In this document: one piece after another, positions 42,846 through 54,200 of the stretch
Layout of the letters: each line of letters begins with the position of its first letter
How positions within the stretch are numbered: the first letter of the stretch is position 1
Origin: Candidatus Krumholzibacteriota bacterium
GTDB lineage: Bacteria > Krumholzibacteriota > Krumholzibacteriia > Krumholzibacteriales > WJIX01
DNA: 64,000 nucleotides
NCBI GenBank assembly: GCA_034520215.1
Contig: JAXHNR010000002.1
Coordinates: 204,060-268,059 of the forward strand
Reading direction: 5' to 3'
The notes under the pieces: model-generated
What the model saw: only the letters and a program-made list of their open reading frames with translations
What the model was told of the DNA's origin: nothing
The model's database searches: none
Made by a program: the position numbers and the translations under genes

Positions 42846-45548
42846 ATGGTAGGAAGGAAACTGGCTGGCCCGGCGATTATGGCCTTTATCGCATTATCGC
42901 TTATGATCGGCACTTCGGCAGAGGCTCAAACTCCGGCTGGAACAACGATACGGAACCAGGCCTCCGCGACATTTCAGGATCAGATAGGTAATACTTATAC
43001 GGCTACTTCAAACGAAGTTATTACTATAGTGCTGCCCGTATACGGTGTTTCAGTTCTTCCCGATGATTCCGGAGAAACACCGCCTGTAACACCGTCGATG
43101 GTGCAGACGGCCATACCGGGCCAGACGATGTATTACAGCTATAATCTTTCGAACAGCGGTAATGATGATGACACTTATTCCGTTGAACCTCTTCTCGATG
43201 GTGCTAATACAACCATGGCTATCGGGATAGGCGATGTTACTATATACCAGGATTTGAACTTCAACGGAGTTCTTGACGGCGGAGAACCCGCGATTTCTTC
43301 AGGGGGTACTCCGGGGAATATCGGTCCTGTAGCCGCGGGGACTACCGTTAATCTCCTGGTATCTTATCAAGTTCCGGCGGGCGCTTCTGCCGGTGAAGCA
43401 GGTTACGTTGGAATGCGGGCAACTTCAGCAGGCGACGGCTCACAGGTTGACACTGGAAACTATCACAGAACAGACGTTGTAAGTGATGCCTCAGTTACGG
43501 CTTCAATGTCGGCAGTACCGGCCAGTGTGGATCCGGGAAATACAGCGGCATATACTATAAACGGAGCGAATGTGGGTAATGACACTGCCAATGGTGTAAC
43601 GGTTCCGTCCGTAAGCCTTACCGGTGTTCTTATTTACGATATTCTTCCTACAGACCCCTCGAGCAGTAATCCGCTTGCTTTGTCAGGTTCTCCCTCGGGA
43701 GCTCCTTCAGGCGGCACTGTGCTCTATTTGCCGGCGGGAAGTTCTACTGCCGGATCTCCTGAAAGCTGGAACTGGTCACTCAGCAGCGCCGCGGGAGATA
43801 TAGCTGTCGCGTACATAACAAACGGAAATATGGCAATAGGGCAAAACTATAATTTCAGCTATGATATTGTTATTCCCTCCGGTATGCCCGCCGGAATAAT
43901 CAATAATGACGCCTCCGTGGCGTATGTGGACAACAATCCGGGCACACCGGATCCGACCCAGGTTACAACCAACAACACGCAGATCAATGTCAATATTAAC
44001 TCTGATGTGCTGATTGGTCCGGACGGATCACCGGGAGCGGGAACACCGCCTGATTATGATGATGATTCACAGGCAGTAGCACAAGCATACGCGAATACAT
44101 CGGTCGATTTTATTAACACAGTGATAAATAACGGGAATAGCGCTGATGAGATAAATATTATACTGGATGGTACTTCAACCATCCCCGCCGGGTGGAGCGT
44201 TCAGTTCTTCAGAAACGACGGGTCAATCCCCCTTTCTGATTCGGGAAGTGACGGCATAATTGATGTCGGCTCTGTAGCCTCCGGCGCGTCGGTTGATTTT
44301 ATAGTCAGAGTTTTGATTCCGGGCGACGCGGCTTCCGGCGGTCCATATACGGCAGTTATTAGATCACAATCCACTAATGACCCGACGGTATCGAACCTGA
44401 CGACAGATGAAATCACTCAAGTTAATCCGTCCGTGGTAGATATCGGAAATTATGACGGGGCGCCCGGTATAAACGATACTCCGGTAAACCAGAACACCGA
44501 TCCCGGGAACAATGTCGATTTTGCTTTAGACATTGTAAATACAGGCGGTTCGAGTGACAATTACAACCTTTCAGCAAATTATCCGGCCGGTTGGGGAGTG
44601 GTTTACTACGAAGACACTAATAATAACGGTCTTCTTGACGTGCCGGAATTGACAGTTATAACAGGTATCGGACCGGTAGTTGCCGGCGGAGAAGTTTCTG
44701 TTATAGCGCGCGTAACTGTACCCGGCGGTGAAGTCCCCGGAGTCAATAATATCGGTTTAACCGCGACTTCAAATAATAACGGGGCTGTTTTCGATGAGAT
44801 TATAAATACGGTTACTATTAATAGTGCAGCTTCAGTTACGATCAGTCCCGATAGAAGTGGGACGGGGACTGCCGGAGGCGCAATAAGATACGATCATACT
44901 GTTACAAACACGGGAAACGTCGATGACACCTTTATGCTGAGTTTTGTAAGTTCAAACGGATGGAGTTACTCCTTCTTTGATACTTCGAACAATCCAATCA
45001 GCTCGGTAACATTGACAGCCGGAACAGCTGAGAATATCATCGTGCAGGTTTCTATTCCGGGCGGAAGTACCAATGGTACGGTGGAAAACGGTACGGTTAC
45101 TGTTACCGGAAACGGGACCGCCGCGGCGGACTCGCTACTCGATGTTACTACGATTGTAGCCGGCAATCTTGTGCTTAACAAATCTGTTAATCCCACGGGG
45201 GACCAGGTTCCCGGAACTGAATTGACTTACAGAACGGACTATTCCAATGTGGGGACCGCTGATTTGGATACGGTCGTAATTTATGACGCGATACCCGGCT
45301 GGACTCAATATCGTGTGGGTTCAGCGAATTCCGGAACTCTTACCGCCGGCATTTCATCAATTGCAATAGAATTTTCGAATGACAGCGGAACGACCTGGAC
45401 CTATACACCCGCAAGCGGCGCCGGTGGCGCTCCAGCGAATTTCGACGCGACTGTTACCGACATCCGGTGGGTTTTGACGGGAAGCCTGGCCGGCGGTGAC
45501 GGCACTACGGATGGTGTTGGCTTTGTAGTCAGGATCATCGCGGAGTAG
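42846..45548 (+). CDS. Secreted multi-domain DUF11 repeat protein
   Basis: 900 aa; ATG behind GGAAGGTG, signal peptide cleaving near AEAQT (about 27). The N-terminal module (PAGTTIRNQASATF..., ending near VSVLPDD, about 75) is shared with the next protein. About six DUF11-like Ig modules follow, recognised by N-x-G repeats: YSYNLSNSGNDDDTY (about 100), YTINGANVGND (about 238), TVINNGNSADE (about 425), LDIVNTGGSSDNY (about 562), HTVTNTGNVDDT (about 682) and RTDYSNVGTADLD (about 800). EF-hand-like loops (YQDLNFNGVLD about 132; YEDTNNNGLLD about 587) suggest calcium. Thr/Ser/Asn/Gly-rich, typical of extracellular adhesive or structural proteins. No anchor or sorting tail is seen. A strong hairpin follows. 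Confidence 0.85.
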   Translation: MVGRKLAGPAIMAFIALSLMIGTSAEAQTPAGTTIRNQASATFQDQIGNTYTATSNEVITIVLPVYGVSVLPDDSGETPPVTPSMVQTAIPGQTMYYSYNLSNSGNDDDTYSVEPLLDGANTTMAIGIGDVTIYQDLNFNGVLDGGEPAISSGGTPGNIGPVAAGTTVNLLVSYQVPAGASAGEAGYVGMRATSAGDGSQVDTGNYHRTDVVSDASVTASMSAVPASVDPGNTAAYTINGANVGNDTANGVTVPSVSLTGVLIYDILPTDPSSSNPLALSGSPSGAPSGGTVLYLPAGSSTAGSPESWNWSLSSAAGDIAVAYITNGNMAIGQNYNFSYDIVIPSGMPAGIINNDASVAYVDNNPGTPDPTQVTTNNTQINVNINSDVLIGPDGSPGAGTPPDYDDDSQAVAQAYANTSVDFINTVINNGNSADEINIILDGTSTIPAGWSVQFFRNDGSIPLSDSGSDGIIDVGSVASGASVDFIVRVLIPGDAASGGPYTAVIRSQSTNDPTVSNLTTDEITQVNPSVVDIGNYDGAPGINDTPVNQNTDPGNNVDFALDIVNTGGSSDNYNLSANYPAGWGVVYYEDTNNNGLLDVPELTVITGIGPVVAGGEVSVIARVTVPGGEVPGVNNIGLTATSNNNGAVFDEIINTVTINSAASVTISPDRSGTGTAGGAIRYDHTVTNTGNVDDTFMLSFVSSNGWSYSFFDTSNNPISSVTLTAGTAENIIVQVSIPGGSTNGTVENGTVTVTGNGTAAADSLLDVTTIVAGNLVLNKSVNPTGDQVPGTELTYRTDYSNVGTADLDTVVIYDAIPGWTQYRVGSANSGTLTAGISSIAIEFSNDSGTTWTYTPASGAGGAPANFDATVTDIRWVLTGSLAGGDGTTDGVGFVVRIIAE

Positions 45549-45560
45549 ATTTTTAGGGTT

Positions 45561-45597
45561 GGTTGGTGAAGGTGGATTTACTCCACTTTCACCAACC
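45561..45597 (+). terminator. Large hairpin after the 900-aa DUF11 gene
   Basis: A 16-bp stem with a single G-T wobble and a 5-base loop starts 12 bp after the stop. No U-run follows (next bases GCGGCTT), so it may reduce rather than end transcription into the downstream barrel gene, or protect the mRNA 3' end. Confidence 0.6.
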
Positions 45598-45719
45598 GCG
45601 GCTTAAATCAAAATTGAAGTATAGAAAACAGTTTGGCGGCAATCGACATTTGCCCCTCGCGTAAATGGAATGGCAAGCGAGAACGCGTGAGGGAAAAAGG
45701 CGAACGGTTATAGCTATCA

Positions 45720-48700
45720 GTGTCTATTAATTTTGTTATGTTAAAGAGTTTCAACAGCCGGCTGGGAAGCGCCGTGGAATACAGGAATGAGAAGAAATTA
45801 ATCCGCGAGGGGTTGCTTAAACGGAAAACCCTTTTTTTGATGATATTCTTTGTCCTCTTTTGGTTCCCTTCAGGCATTTCAGCTCAGATTCCGCCCGCAG
45901 GCGAAACTGTATCGAGCCAGTCATACGCCACATATTCTTTTGAAGGAAGCAGTTGCTCGGCTTTTTCAAATGAAATCCTTTTAGAGATATTGCCCATTTT
46001 TAATCTCCTTGTCTTACCGGACGGGACGGTTTCCTCGCCCGCTGTAATCGACTCAGCTTTCAGCGGGGAGAAAGCGCTTTTCGAGTACACAATTACAAAT
46101 TCGGGGAATACTCCGGGTGAATACACTCTGAATATAATACAGCTTCCCCCTTCAGACTTTTCCTTCCGGGCAGCAGAGCTCTATATGGATGATAACAAAA
46201 ACGGAGCGGTAGATCCCGGTGAGGATGCAATAAATTCATCTGTTCTTCTGGATCCTTCAGAATCTTTAGCGGTCATCCTCGAGGCGGAATTGCCGGCGGG
46301 GGCCCGCGGAGGAGAAACCGCTCATTTGAATTTGGAAGTTCTGTCTCAAAGTGACACGTCGGTGACCGACTCAGACAACGTAGTCAGAGTGGCGGCGCGT
46401 GAAGAAGCTAGAATATCACTTCTTATGAGTTCTGACAGGACAACTGTCATGCCTGAGGATAGCGTTACCTTTACCGTTGATTACTCAAACGAAGGTGACA
46501 GGGAAGCCAGGGATGTAACAATTACAGAGTTTATTGATTACAGAGGGAATATAGAAAACACCGAATTTATAGAGGGTTCCGTTGTCAGCACATTACCAGG
46601 TGAAATAGAGTTTTATGATGTTACTTATCCTGATTGGATTAAATCACAACCGCAGGCGAGCGACATAAAGGGAATTCGGCTGAAACTGGATTATTTGCCT
46701 CCGGACGCGGCTGGAAGTTTTTCTTTTATGGTCAGAGTCAATGAAGATCATGAAAGTGGCCAGATCGAAAATTCCTCCTTCGCGGAGTACACCGCCGGTG
46801 ATTCAGCGGACTATAATGTCTATTCAGATAAAATTTCAGTTTTTGTCGGAAGAAAAAGTTCGATCTCAATCGGGCCTTTAAGGCCGGAGATGATGGAAAA
46901 TGAAAATGACGAAAATGTAATTACTATGAACGTGGATGGAAGCACTGCAAGTTATACCTTCTGGCACGAAGTATTAAGTGAAGGCAATTTCGTCGATACA
47001 GTCGCGGTTTCTATAAGCGATTCGGTGCTTATCCCGGATAGGTGGAGTGTGGAATTTGTTGACTCAGGCGGCACTGTGATAACAGAGGGCTCCGGTTATA
47101 CGGCGATCATAGGCGCTCTCGGTATTGAAGAAAGCGCCACAGTTGGTATAAGGTATAACGCGGCGCCTGAAGCATTCAGGAGTTTCACCGGCAGCACCCT
47201 GGGGCTTGAAGTGAGAGCAAATTCACTGGTTGATGTTGATTCACAGGATATGGTGACCGATCTTTTCGTCAAAACCGATTTACCCCTTGTTTCAGTTGAG
47301 CAATCGATCAAAGAGCCAGTCGCTTCAATAGGGGATGTTTTAAGCTGCATTCTTACTGTAAATAATCTCACGGAGGATACATCAGTTGACAGCTTGACAG
47401 TGGTGGAGACCCTTTGTCCCGGACTCGGTTTTGCCGGAGGAAGTATCGAGCCGACAATAAACGGCAACAAGCTTAGCTGGGATATTGAAAGCCTCGAGGC
47501 AGGTGAAAAGAAAGAAATAGTATTCAGGGTGAGAGTCAAAGCTGGCCAGCAGCGGGGAAGACTCGTCAGCCGGGCAAAAGTATATGGAGTGTCTGAATAT
47601 GGAGAAAAGACCGCGGCGGGTCCCGCGTCGGCTTCAATCAGAATCGTGGAAGGGATTTTCACGAGAAAGGGTATTATAACGGGGAGTGTGTTTTTCGATT
47701 CGGACAGCAGCGGAAGACGCGGTGAGAATGAGGACGGAATCTTTGGAGTTTCCGTGTTTTTGGAGAATGGAACTTACAGCATTACTGATTCGTCGGGGGC
47801 CTATTCAATTCCGGGGGTAATCGAAGGAACTCATGTTTTGAGAGTTGATCCGGAGTCATTGCCCGACACCTTGATTTCGAGTGAAACCGGGCATTTTGGA
47901 ATGGGAGTGGGCGGTGAAGCGATTGTTGATTTACCCCCTTCGGGAAACCGCCGCGTTGATTTCCCGCTCGTATTGAAAATGAACGAACAAAGAGAACACC
48001 CTCCGTCTAACCGCGGGGAGAAAGATGTAAAGGAGTATGGGAAGAGGAGAACTTCAGCGGTTAAAAATTCAGCCGGAACTTACGGGCCGGCAGTAAATGC
48101 TGAAATTGAGGGAAAAGAGAAAAACTATATTAAAGCTGCCGATAACAGAAGAATTGATGTAGAACTTGCAGCGCCGGAGGATTCTCAGGTAGAAGAATCT
48201 CAACCAGATACTATGCTGAAAGGGACAAAGGGGGAAGAAAGGTTTATCAGCGGGACCGAAGTATGTTCTGAAATCGTAGAACCCGAAGAGGGTGCCCTCT
48301 TCAGGCAAAGAGACAGAGTAGAAGTTGTAGTAAGTTCGCCCCTTGGTTCGGTTGTGAATCTTTACGTGAATAATATTCCTGTCGGCAGAGAAAAGATAGG
48401 GAAAAAGAAGATTGATATAGGCAGAAAAACTATCGTTCAAGCCTTTTACGGAGTCAAGATTGAACCGGGTGAAAATGAACTGCTGGTCGTTTCCAAAGAG
48501 TATGGAGGGAAAAAGAATACTTGTGTGAGACATGTCTATCTTGCCGGGAATCCGGCCCGAATAATTCCCGAAAAAGCGGAGGTTTCAATACCCGCCGACG
48601 GGAAGAGTTCTGAAGAACTCGTATTTCTTGTAAAAGACAGAAATGGTCTCTCAGTAAGAGACGGGATCTTCGTTGATGTGGAAGGACCAGGCGCGCTGAT

Positions 48701-51251
48701 TGAAGGGATCGACGCCAATCCCCAGAGAAACGGTGTGCAGGTCGCGACAGCAGGCGGTAAGGCGGTTATAAATATACCTCCCTCAATTGAGACTGAGAAA
48801 ACGAGAATATCCGTCCGCTATGATGATATACGCGCCGGTTCGCTCATCTCCTACGAATCTCTTATTCGCGACTGGTTCCTGTTTGGTTATGGAGAGACGG
48901 ATATCGGCATAAATAATATAACGGGCAGCGGCGCCTGGGACCGTTCGGGAAGAAGCTGGCATAAAGGCCTTTTCGCGGAAGGGAAAATCGCTTTTTACGG
49001 TCAGGGGGAAATAGCTCAGGGACACCTTATGACCGTCGCGGTCGATACTCGTCCAGCCGGGTATGACAAGCTGCTCGACAGGATTGAACCCGAAAAGTTT
49101 TATCCAATATACGGAGACGCCAGCCGCCTTAGATTCAACTCTTCTTCGAGACGCGGAACTTATCTAAAGATGGAGCACAAGAAGTATTCGGCGATGTTCG
49201 GTGATTTCAGAACAGAGTTGGGCGGAATGCAGTTTAATCGCTATGAAAGGACTTTTACGGGATTTAAAGGGAAGGCCGAATTCAAAGGAGGAAGTATAAA
49301 TGCTTTTGTTACCAGAACCGATCAGGCCACGTTTCAGGAAGAAATCCCGGCAGATGGAACGAGCGGGTTCTATTTCCTGGAGAATTATCCTCTTATAGAA
49401 AACAGCGAAAAAATAAGAATAGAGGTTCGTGACAGGTATCAGCCGGAGAAAATAGTCAAGGTGGATTATAAGGCCGTAAACAGAGATTACGATATTAATT
49501 ATAACGACGGCACAATTCTCTTTAAGGAACCGCTGCCCACGGTTGATGAAAATCTAAATCCGGTAGTGATAATCGTCAGCTATGAAAGCGCCGATTCAAA
49601 GGACAGCAATTTTATATACGGAGCAAGATATTCAATTTCTGTGACCGATAGTTTAAAAGCCGGCGTTACCGCTGTTCTTGAGGAGGAGGGAGATGAAAAT
49701 TCGTCACTTTTCGGGGTGGACTTGAAAGGAAAAATACTGCCCGGCGTCAGGGTCGAAGGAGAATTCGGCCACAGCGAAAAATTCCTTCTCGGGGCGGGAG
49801 ATGCCTTCAGGGTTAAATTTGAAGGGAGAAAGAAAAACTTTCCGCTCTGGAATGTTTACTACAGGCGAATAGACAAGACATTCTTCAATCCTTCGTTTTC
49901 AGGCGGCAAGAATGAACTTGGAAGCGAGAAGTTTGGAGCGGGGCTTGACTGGAAGCTGAACACAAAATTTTCCCTGAAATCAAAGGGGTACACTCATAGT
50001 TTTATGGAAAGGGATGAGAAAAAGAAATATTTGGATGTAGCGGGCGTTTACAGAAAAGGCTCGCTGCGCGGCGAGGCCGGCCTGGCGGGGATCACCCACA
50101 GCAGCATAACAGACCCGCCGCATTCGGCTGTTATGCTGACAACTTCAGTTTCGGCTGAGAGAAAAGGATTCGAAGGGGAAGTGACATACGATCAGAAATT
50201 ATCGGGAATGGAGGTAGAAGAATATCCCAACCGTCTTGAAGGCAGGTTGTCTCGAACTATCTGGAAAGATATAAGCGCTGAATTGATACATGAATACCGT
50301 ACGGGAAGCAGAAGCGGCACAAGACACAGGACACGATTCGGAGTGGAGTCTAAGATAAACAGGAATCTGAATGTCTATTCCAGGTACAGTCTCGAAGGAG
50401 CGATGAGCGGCAAGCGCGGACAGGCGACAATCGGACTTAATAACCGTTTCAGTTTTTCGAATGACCTATCGGGAACGATCGCGGCGGAAAGGCTCTCGAC
50501 TGTTTCAGGGGTTGAAAAGAATGATTTTACTTCACTGTCTGTATCGGGAAATTACACTCCGGATAAAAAGGACTACCGGCTTAAGGGTGATTATGAAATC
50601 AGGTTTGACAGTGACAGAACAAAACACCTCTTTTCCGCCGGAGGGATAAAGAGAATGGATGACAGGTGGTCGGGACTTACCAAGGGTGATATCTGGTTCT
50701 CCGACGAGGATAATAAAAGTGACAGAGTGAAGGCCAGTTCGACCTTCGGGTTGTCTCTGCGTCCAGAATCAGCAGACGCGCTCGTTCTTCTGGCATTTCT
50801 TAAAACGAGATATGAAAAGAACAGCCCGGCCCATCCCGGCGGTGTTGACAAGGAGCTTCTCTTTTCGACCGAAGCCGTCTATGATCTTAATCCGGAATGG
50901 AAACTCGAGGGAAAAGTGGCCGCGAAATGGGTAAGGAACACTTTCAGGAAATATTCGGCAAGCGCGTCCACATTTATGTATCAGACCCAGGTGATAAAAC
51001 TTCTCCCCGGCGAATGGGATGTTACGCTGACCGGAAGGATTGTCAGCCAGCGTGAAACGGGTACCGTGAGATTCAGCGCGGGTATTGAAGCCGGAAAGAT
51101 CGTCGCTAAGAATATCTGGCTCGGGGCCGGTTATGACTTCTCGGGACATCAGGATGACGGTGTCGAAGAAAATGATTTCCTGCAGAATGGATTTCATGTT
51201 GGAATGAAGATGAAATTCAATGAAAAACTGATGAATTATTTTTACAGATAG
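45720..51251 (+). CDS. Giant DUF11/SdrD-type protein with outer-membrane beta-barrel
   Basis: 1843 aa from a GTG; an ATG at 45738 is also possible and no start has a good ribosome site. A signal-like hydrophobic stretch ends FPSGISAQ (about 58). Layout: N-terminal module shared with the previous protein (to about 100); DUF11-type Ig modules (about 115-640), including YMDDNKNGAVDPGED (about 155); SdrD-B-like GSVFFDSDSSGRRGENEDG with FSIP-type turn (about 652-710); a charged linker; an invasin/Big-1-like module VSIPADGKSSEELVFLVKDRNG (about 955); then about 760 residues of amphipathic strands from GKIAFYGQGEIAQGH (about 1085). That last part includes FYPIYGDASRLRF, IPADGTSGFYFLE and IRIEVRDRYQPE, and looks like a large outer-membrane barrel. 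I infer an outer-membrane anchor or channel that displays, or serves, the other DUF11 proteins. Confidence 0.82.
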   Translation: MSINFVMLKSFNSRLGSAVEYRNEKKLIREGLLKRKTLFLMIFFVLFWFPSGISAQIPPAGETVSSQSYATYSFEGSSCSAFSNEILLEILPIFNLLVLPDGTVSSPAVIDSAFSGEKALFEYTITNSGNTPGEYTLNIIQLPPSDFSFRAAELYMDDNKNGAVDPGEDAINSSVLLDPSESLAVILEAELPAGARGGETAHLNLEVLSQSDTSVTDSDNVVRVAAREEARISLLMSSDRTTVMPEDSVTFTVDYSNEGDREARDVTITEFIDYRGNIENTEFIEGSVVSTLPGEIEFYDVTYPDWIKSQPQASDIKGIRLKLDYLPPDAAGSFSFMVRVNEDHESGQIENSSFAEYTAGDSADYNVYSDKISVFVGRKSSISIGPLRPEMMENENDENVITMNVDGSTASYTFWHEVLSEGNFVDTVAVSISDSVLIPDRWSVEFVDSGGTVITEGSGYTAIIGALGIEESATVGIRYNAAPEAFRSFTGSTLGLEVRANSLVDVDSQDMVTDLFVKTDLPLVSVEQSIKEPVASIGDVLSCILTVNNLTEDTSVDSLTVVETLCPGLGFAGGSIEPTINGNKLSWDIESLEAGEKKEIVFRVRVKAGQQRGRLVSRAKVYGVSEYGEKTAAGPASASIRIVEGIFTRKGIITGSVFFDSDSSGRRGENEDGIFGVSVFLENGTYSITDSSGAYSIPGVIEGTHVLRVDPESLPDTLISSETGHFGMGVGGEAIVDLPPSGNRRVDFPLVLKMNEQREHPPSNRGEKDVKEYGKRRTSAVKNSAGTYGPAVNAEIEGKEKNYIKAADNRRIDVELAAPEDSQVEESQPDTMLKGTKGEERFISGTEVCSEIVEPEEGALFRQRDRVEVVVSSPLGSVVNLYVNNIPVGREKIGKKKIDIGRKTIVQAFYGVKIEPGENELLVVSKEYGGKKNTCVRHVYLAGNPARIIPEKAEVSIPADGKSSEELVFLVKDRNGLSVRDGIFVDVEGPGALIEGIDANPQRNGVQVATAGGKAVINIPPSIETEKTRISVRYDDIRAGSLISYESLIRDWFLFGYGETDIGINNITGSGAWDRSGRSWHKGLFAEGKIAFYGQGEIAQGHLMTVAVDTRPAGYDKLLDRIEPEKFYPIYGDASRLRFNSSSRRGTYLKMEHKKYSAMFGDFRTELGGMQFNRYERTFTGFKGKAEFKGGSINAFVTRTDQATFQEEIPADGTSGFYFLENYPLIENSEKIRIEVRDRYQPEKIVKVDYKAVNRDYDINYNDGTILFKEPLPTVDENLNPVVIIVSYESADSKDSNFIYGARYSISVTDSLKAGVTAVLEEEGDENSSLFGVDLKGKILPGVRVEGEFGHSEKFLLGAGDAFRVKFEGRKKNFPLWNVYYRRIDKTFFNPSFSGGKNELGSEKFGAGLDWKLNTKFSLKSKGYTHSFMERDEKKKYLDVAGVYRKGSLRGEAGLAGITHSSITDPPHSAVMLTTSVSAERKGFEGEVTYDQKLSGMEVEEYPNRLEGRLSRTIWKDISAELIHEYRTGSRSGTRHRTRFGVESKINRNLNVYSRYSLEGAMSGKRGQATIGLNNRFSFSNDLSGTIAAERLSTVSGVEKNDFTSLSVSGNYTPDKKDYRLKGDYEIRFDSDRTKHLFSAGGIKRMDDRWSGLTKGDIWFSDEDNKSDRVKASSTFGLSLRPESADALVLLAFLKTRYEKNSPAHPGGVDKELLFSTEAVYDLNPEWKLEGKVAAKWVRNTFRKYSASASTFMYQTQVIKLLPGEWDVTLTGRIVSQRETGTVRFSAGIEAGKIVAKNIWLGAGYDFSGHQDDGVEENDFLQNGFHVGMKMKFNEKLMNYFYR

Positions 51252-51272
51252 CAGGATCGGAACGAAAAGAAG

Positions 51273-54200
51273 ATGAAAAGAAGAAAAAATAAATTTCCAA
51301 TCAGTGTAATATACGCCGTGTTCTCTTTGCTGGTTGTTTGCCTGGCAATTCCGGTAAGTTCGGGCGAGCTCATTTCCGGAGGAGGTTTTGAATCAGGGTC
51401 TTTCTCATCCGGCTGGGTTCATAACGCCGGCAATTTGTTCGGAAACACAAACCCTTCCTGGGCCGATCATGTTGTCGTAGCGGATCTTCCATACAGCGGA
51501 AATTATTCAGCACTGCTTGGGTTTAAGTATACCGCGCAGAGACGGAACCGTTTCGGCTTTATGTACCAGGATATAGCGGTCCCGGCGAATATATCGAGAG
51601 CGGTATTAAATTTTAAATTCCGTCAACAGGGGTATGACGGGTTGAACTATGATCCCTTCACGGCGGAAGTGAAAAACCTTTCCGGAAGCACTCTGGAAAC
51701 GATAATCAGTTATTCCTTCTCGGAATGGAATAATCAATTTAAGGACAGCGGCTGGATAGATGACGACGGGGCAGGCCCGGCGGGTGTTGATATGACATCG
51801 TATGCGGGGCAGGATATCAGAATATATTTTCAGCAGATAAACAGCTGGGATAATCAATATGAGACATGGACCTTTATAGACGATGTTTCTTTTGTATATA
51901 AAAAGTTTGTAGATCTTACGGTTGATTTTAATGGGGAAGATGTCTTCGGCGATCCTGGAAGCGGAGACGGGGGATATTCGCTGCTCAGCGGAAAAGGGGG
52001 AGAAACGCTTGTCTACAATTTAGATGTCGAAAACGAAGGACTCGATTCAGACTCCTATGCCATTACAGTTTCTCCACCTTCGAGTTGGACGGTATTAGTG
52101 AATTATCAGGGAACTGACTATTCGCCTCCGTGGACAACCCCCGCGTTGGCGCCCGGAGAAGATCTGTCGGCCGAAGTAAGAATAGATATCCCAGAGGGTC
52201 AAGCGGCGGGAAAGTATTTGACTGTGCTTGACGCTGTTTCTACTTCAGCGGGCAACAGGTTCGACAGCGTTACGCTGGGAACGTATGTTGTGCCCTCTTT
52301 CTATCTCGCGGACCTCGCTATAGATGACAACGGCTTCGGAATAATAGATCCCTCTGGAGGCGGAGGGATATCTTATAAAGAAAGCCCGGCTGACACGACG
52401 ATTTCTTATGACCTCGAACTTTTAAACGGCGGGATTGAGGCAGATTCCTTCAGAATACGGTTTTCCCCCGCCGACTATCTTTCTTGTGTAATTGAGGAAA
52501 ACTCAATTACTCACAGCGGCCAGTTTACGACGGGACCTGTAAACCCCTCGGAGACAAAAGAATTTACTCTTAAAGTTACAATACCCAATGGCATAAGGGG
52601 AGGAGATTATAAGAGTTTCGTTTTTGCCCAGTCTTTGAGCGACACACTTAAAAAGGACGGAGTCAGCGCTGTAACAAGAGTGATAGCTCCCGCCGTAGAT
52701 GTTATAATAGGCGGTTCGGGTGATGATATTGTTGATGCCTCGGGCTCCGGGCTCGGAGGAAGCAGTACGATTGCAGGGACAAGAGGAAACACTGTCAGCT
52801 TTCCCGTGACGCTTCAGAATGAAGGTGGGGTGGCGGATTCGTTCAGTGTAGACTGGAACTCGCCGGGAAACGATTGGTCGGCAGTAATCAAAGACGGAAC
52901 ATCTGATCATAATTTCCCATGGACGACTCCGGTATTTGAACCGTTCAGCGGGAAAAACTATTATTTGGCGGTGACAATTCCAGCAGGAGCGGGATACGAT
53001 ACGTATAATTCACTTCTTGATTTTGTGAGCATCAATGAAAGTAATATATCGGAGAGCGTTACCGCTTCGATAAGCGTAACTTCGGTAAATGAAAATGATC
53101 TTCTTATAGATGGAAATGGAAATGATACATTTGGTCCCCTCGGTACCGGGTTGGGAGGGAGTTCGCAGAAGACCGCGCAGCCGGGTGATACCTTGACCTT
53201 TCAGATAGAGGCCCAGAACGAAAGCGGCGAGAATCTGTTTGATTTGGCGTGGACAACTCCCGCCGGATGGGAGGTTGTAATAGGAGATTCATCGTCGACC
53301 CTGTCGGGGGTGCCGTCTGGAATTTATACTCTTGAAGTCAGAATTCCAGCCTCGTGTACTGGAGGGACATTCGATATCATTATTGATGGAATGAAAACGA
53401 ACAAAAAATACTTGGTTGACAGTGTTAGGGGAAGAGTAATCGTTTCTTCTCCGCATATTGTCGATGCTCTTATAGATGGAAATGGAAACGAAATCTTCGG
53501 CGCTCCTGGAACGGGCGCCGGAGGACACTCGATTCAAAGCACTATAGGGGGACAGCGCGTAAATTTTACGCTTGAACTTCAGAATCAGGGTGGTGAAGCG
53601 GAAAGCTATACCGCTTCATGGAACACTTTTTCCGGTTGGAGCGCTTCTGTCGAAGGCGCGTCATCCGGATATACTACGCCGGATATTCCGCCTGGGGGCG
53701 CGGACCTCTATACATTTGAAGTGATTATTCCGGCATCCGCGGAAGAGGGCGATTATAATTACATTATTGATTTTGAATCGACAGTTGATTCAACGAACGC
53801 CGAGAGTGTCACTGCCGGCGTGCATATAAATCAGCCGCCCCGCGTAGACCTTGTAATAGAGGCAAGCGGAAACTATCTGTATGGCATCGAGGGTTCCGGG
53901 GATGGAGGGTCTGCTCTTTGTTACGGCGGGGCCGGCTCTCTCGTAACAGCGTCGCTGGAGGTAGTAAACAGGGGAGGATTTCCCGACTCCTTCGTAATAA
54001 CCTGGAGTCCGCCCGCGGGATGGCCTTCGGGATCTGTTGTCCTGTCAGACGGAACGGATGATTATTCTTCTCCTTTTGTAACGAGGGTTCTCGATTCCGG
54101 CAATTCTGTAATTTATACTGTGAAAGCGGCTGTTCCGGTTAATGCCGATCTTAGAAACAGGCTGATAATTAACGCGGAAGGTTTATCGCTGGATCTTGAA

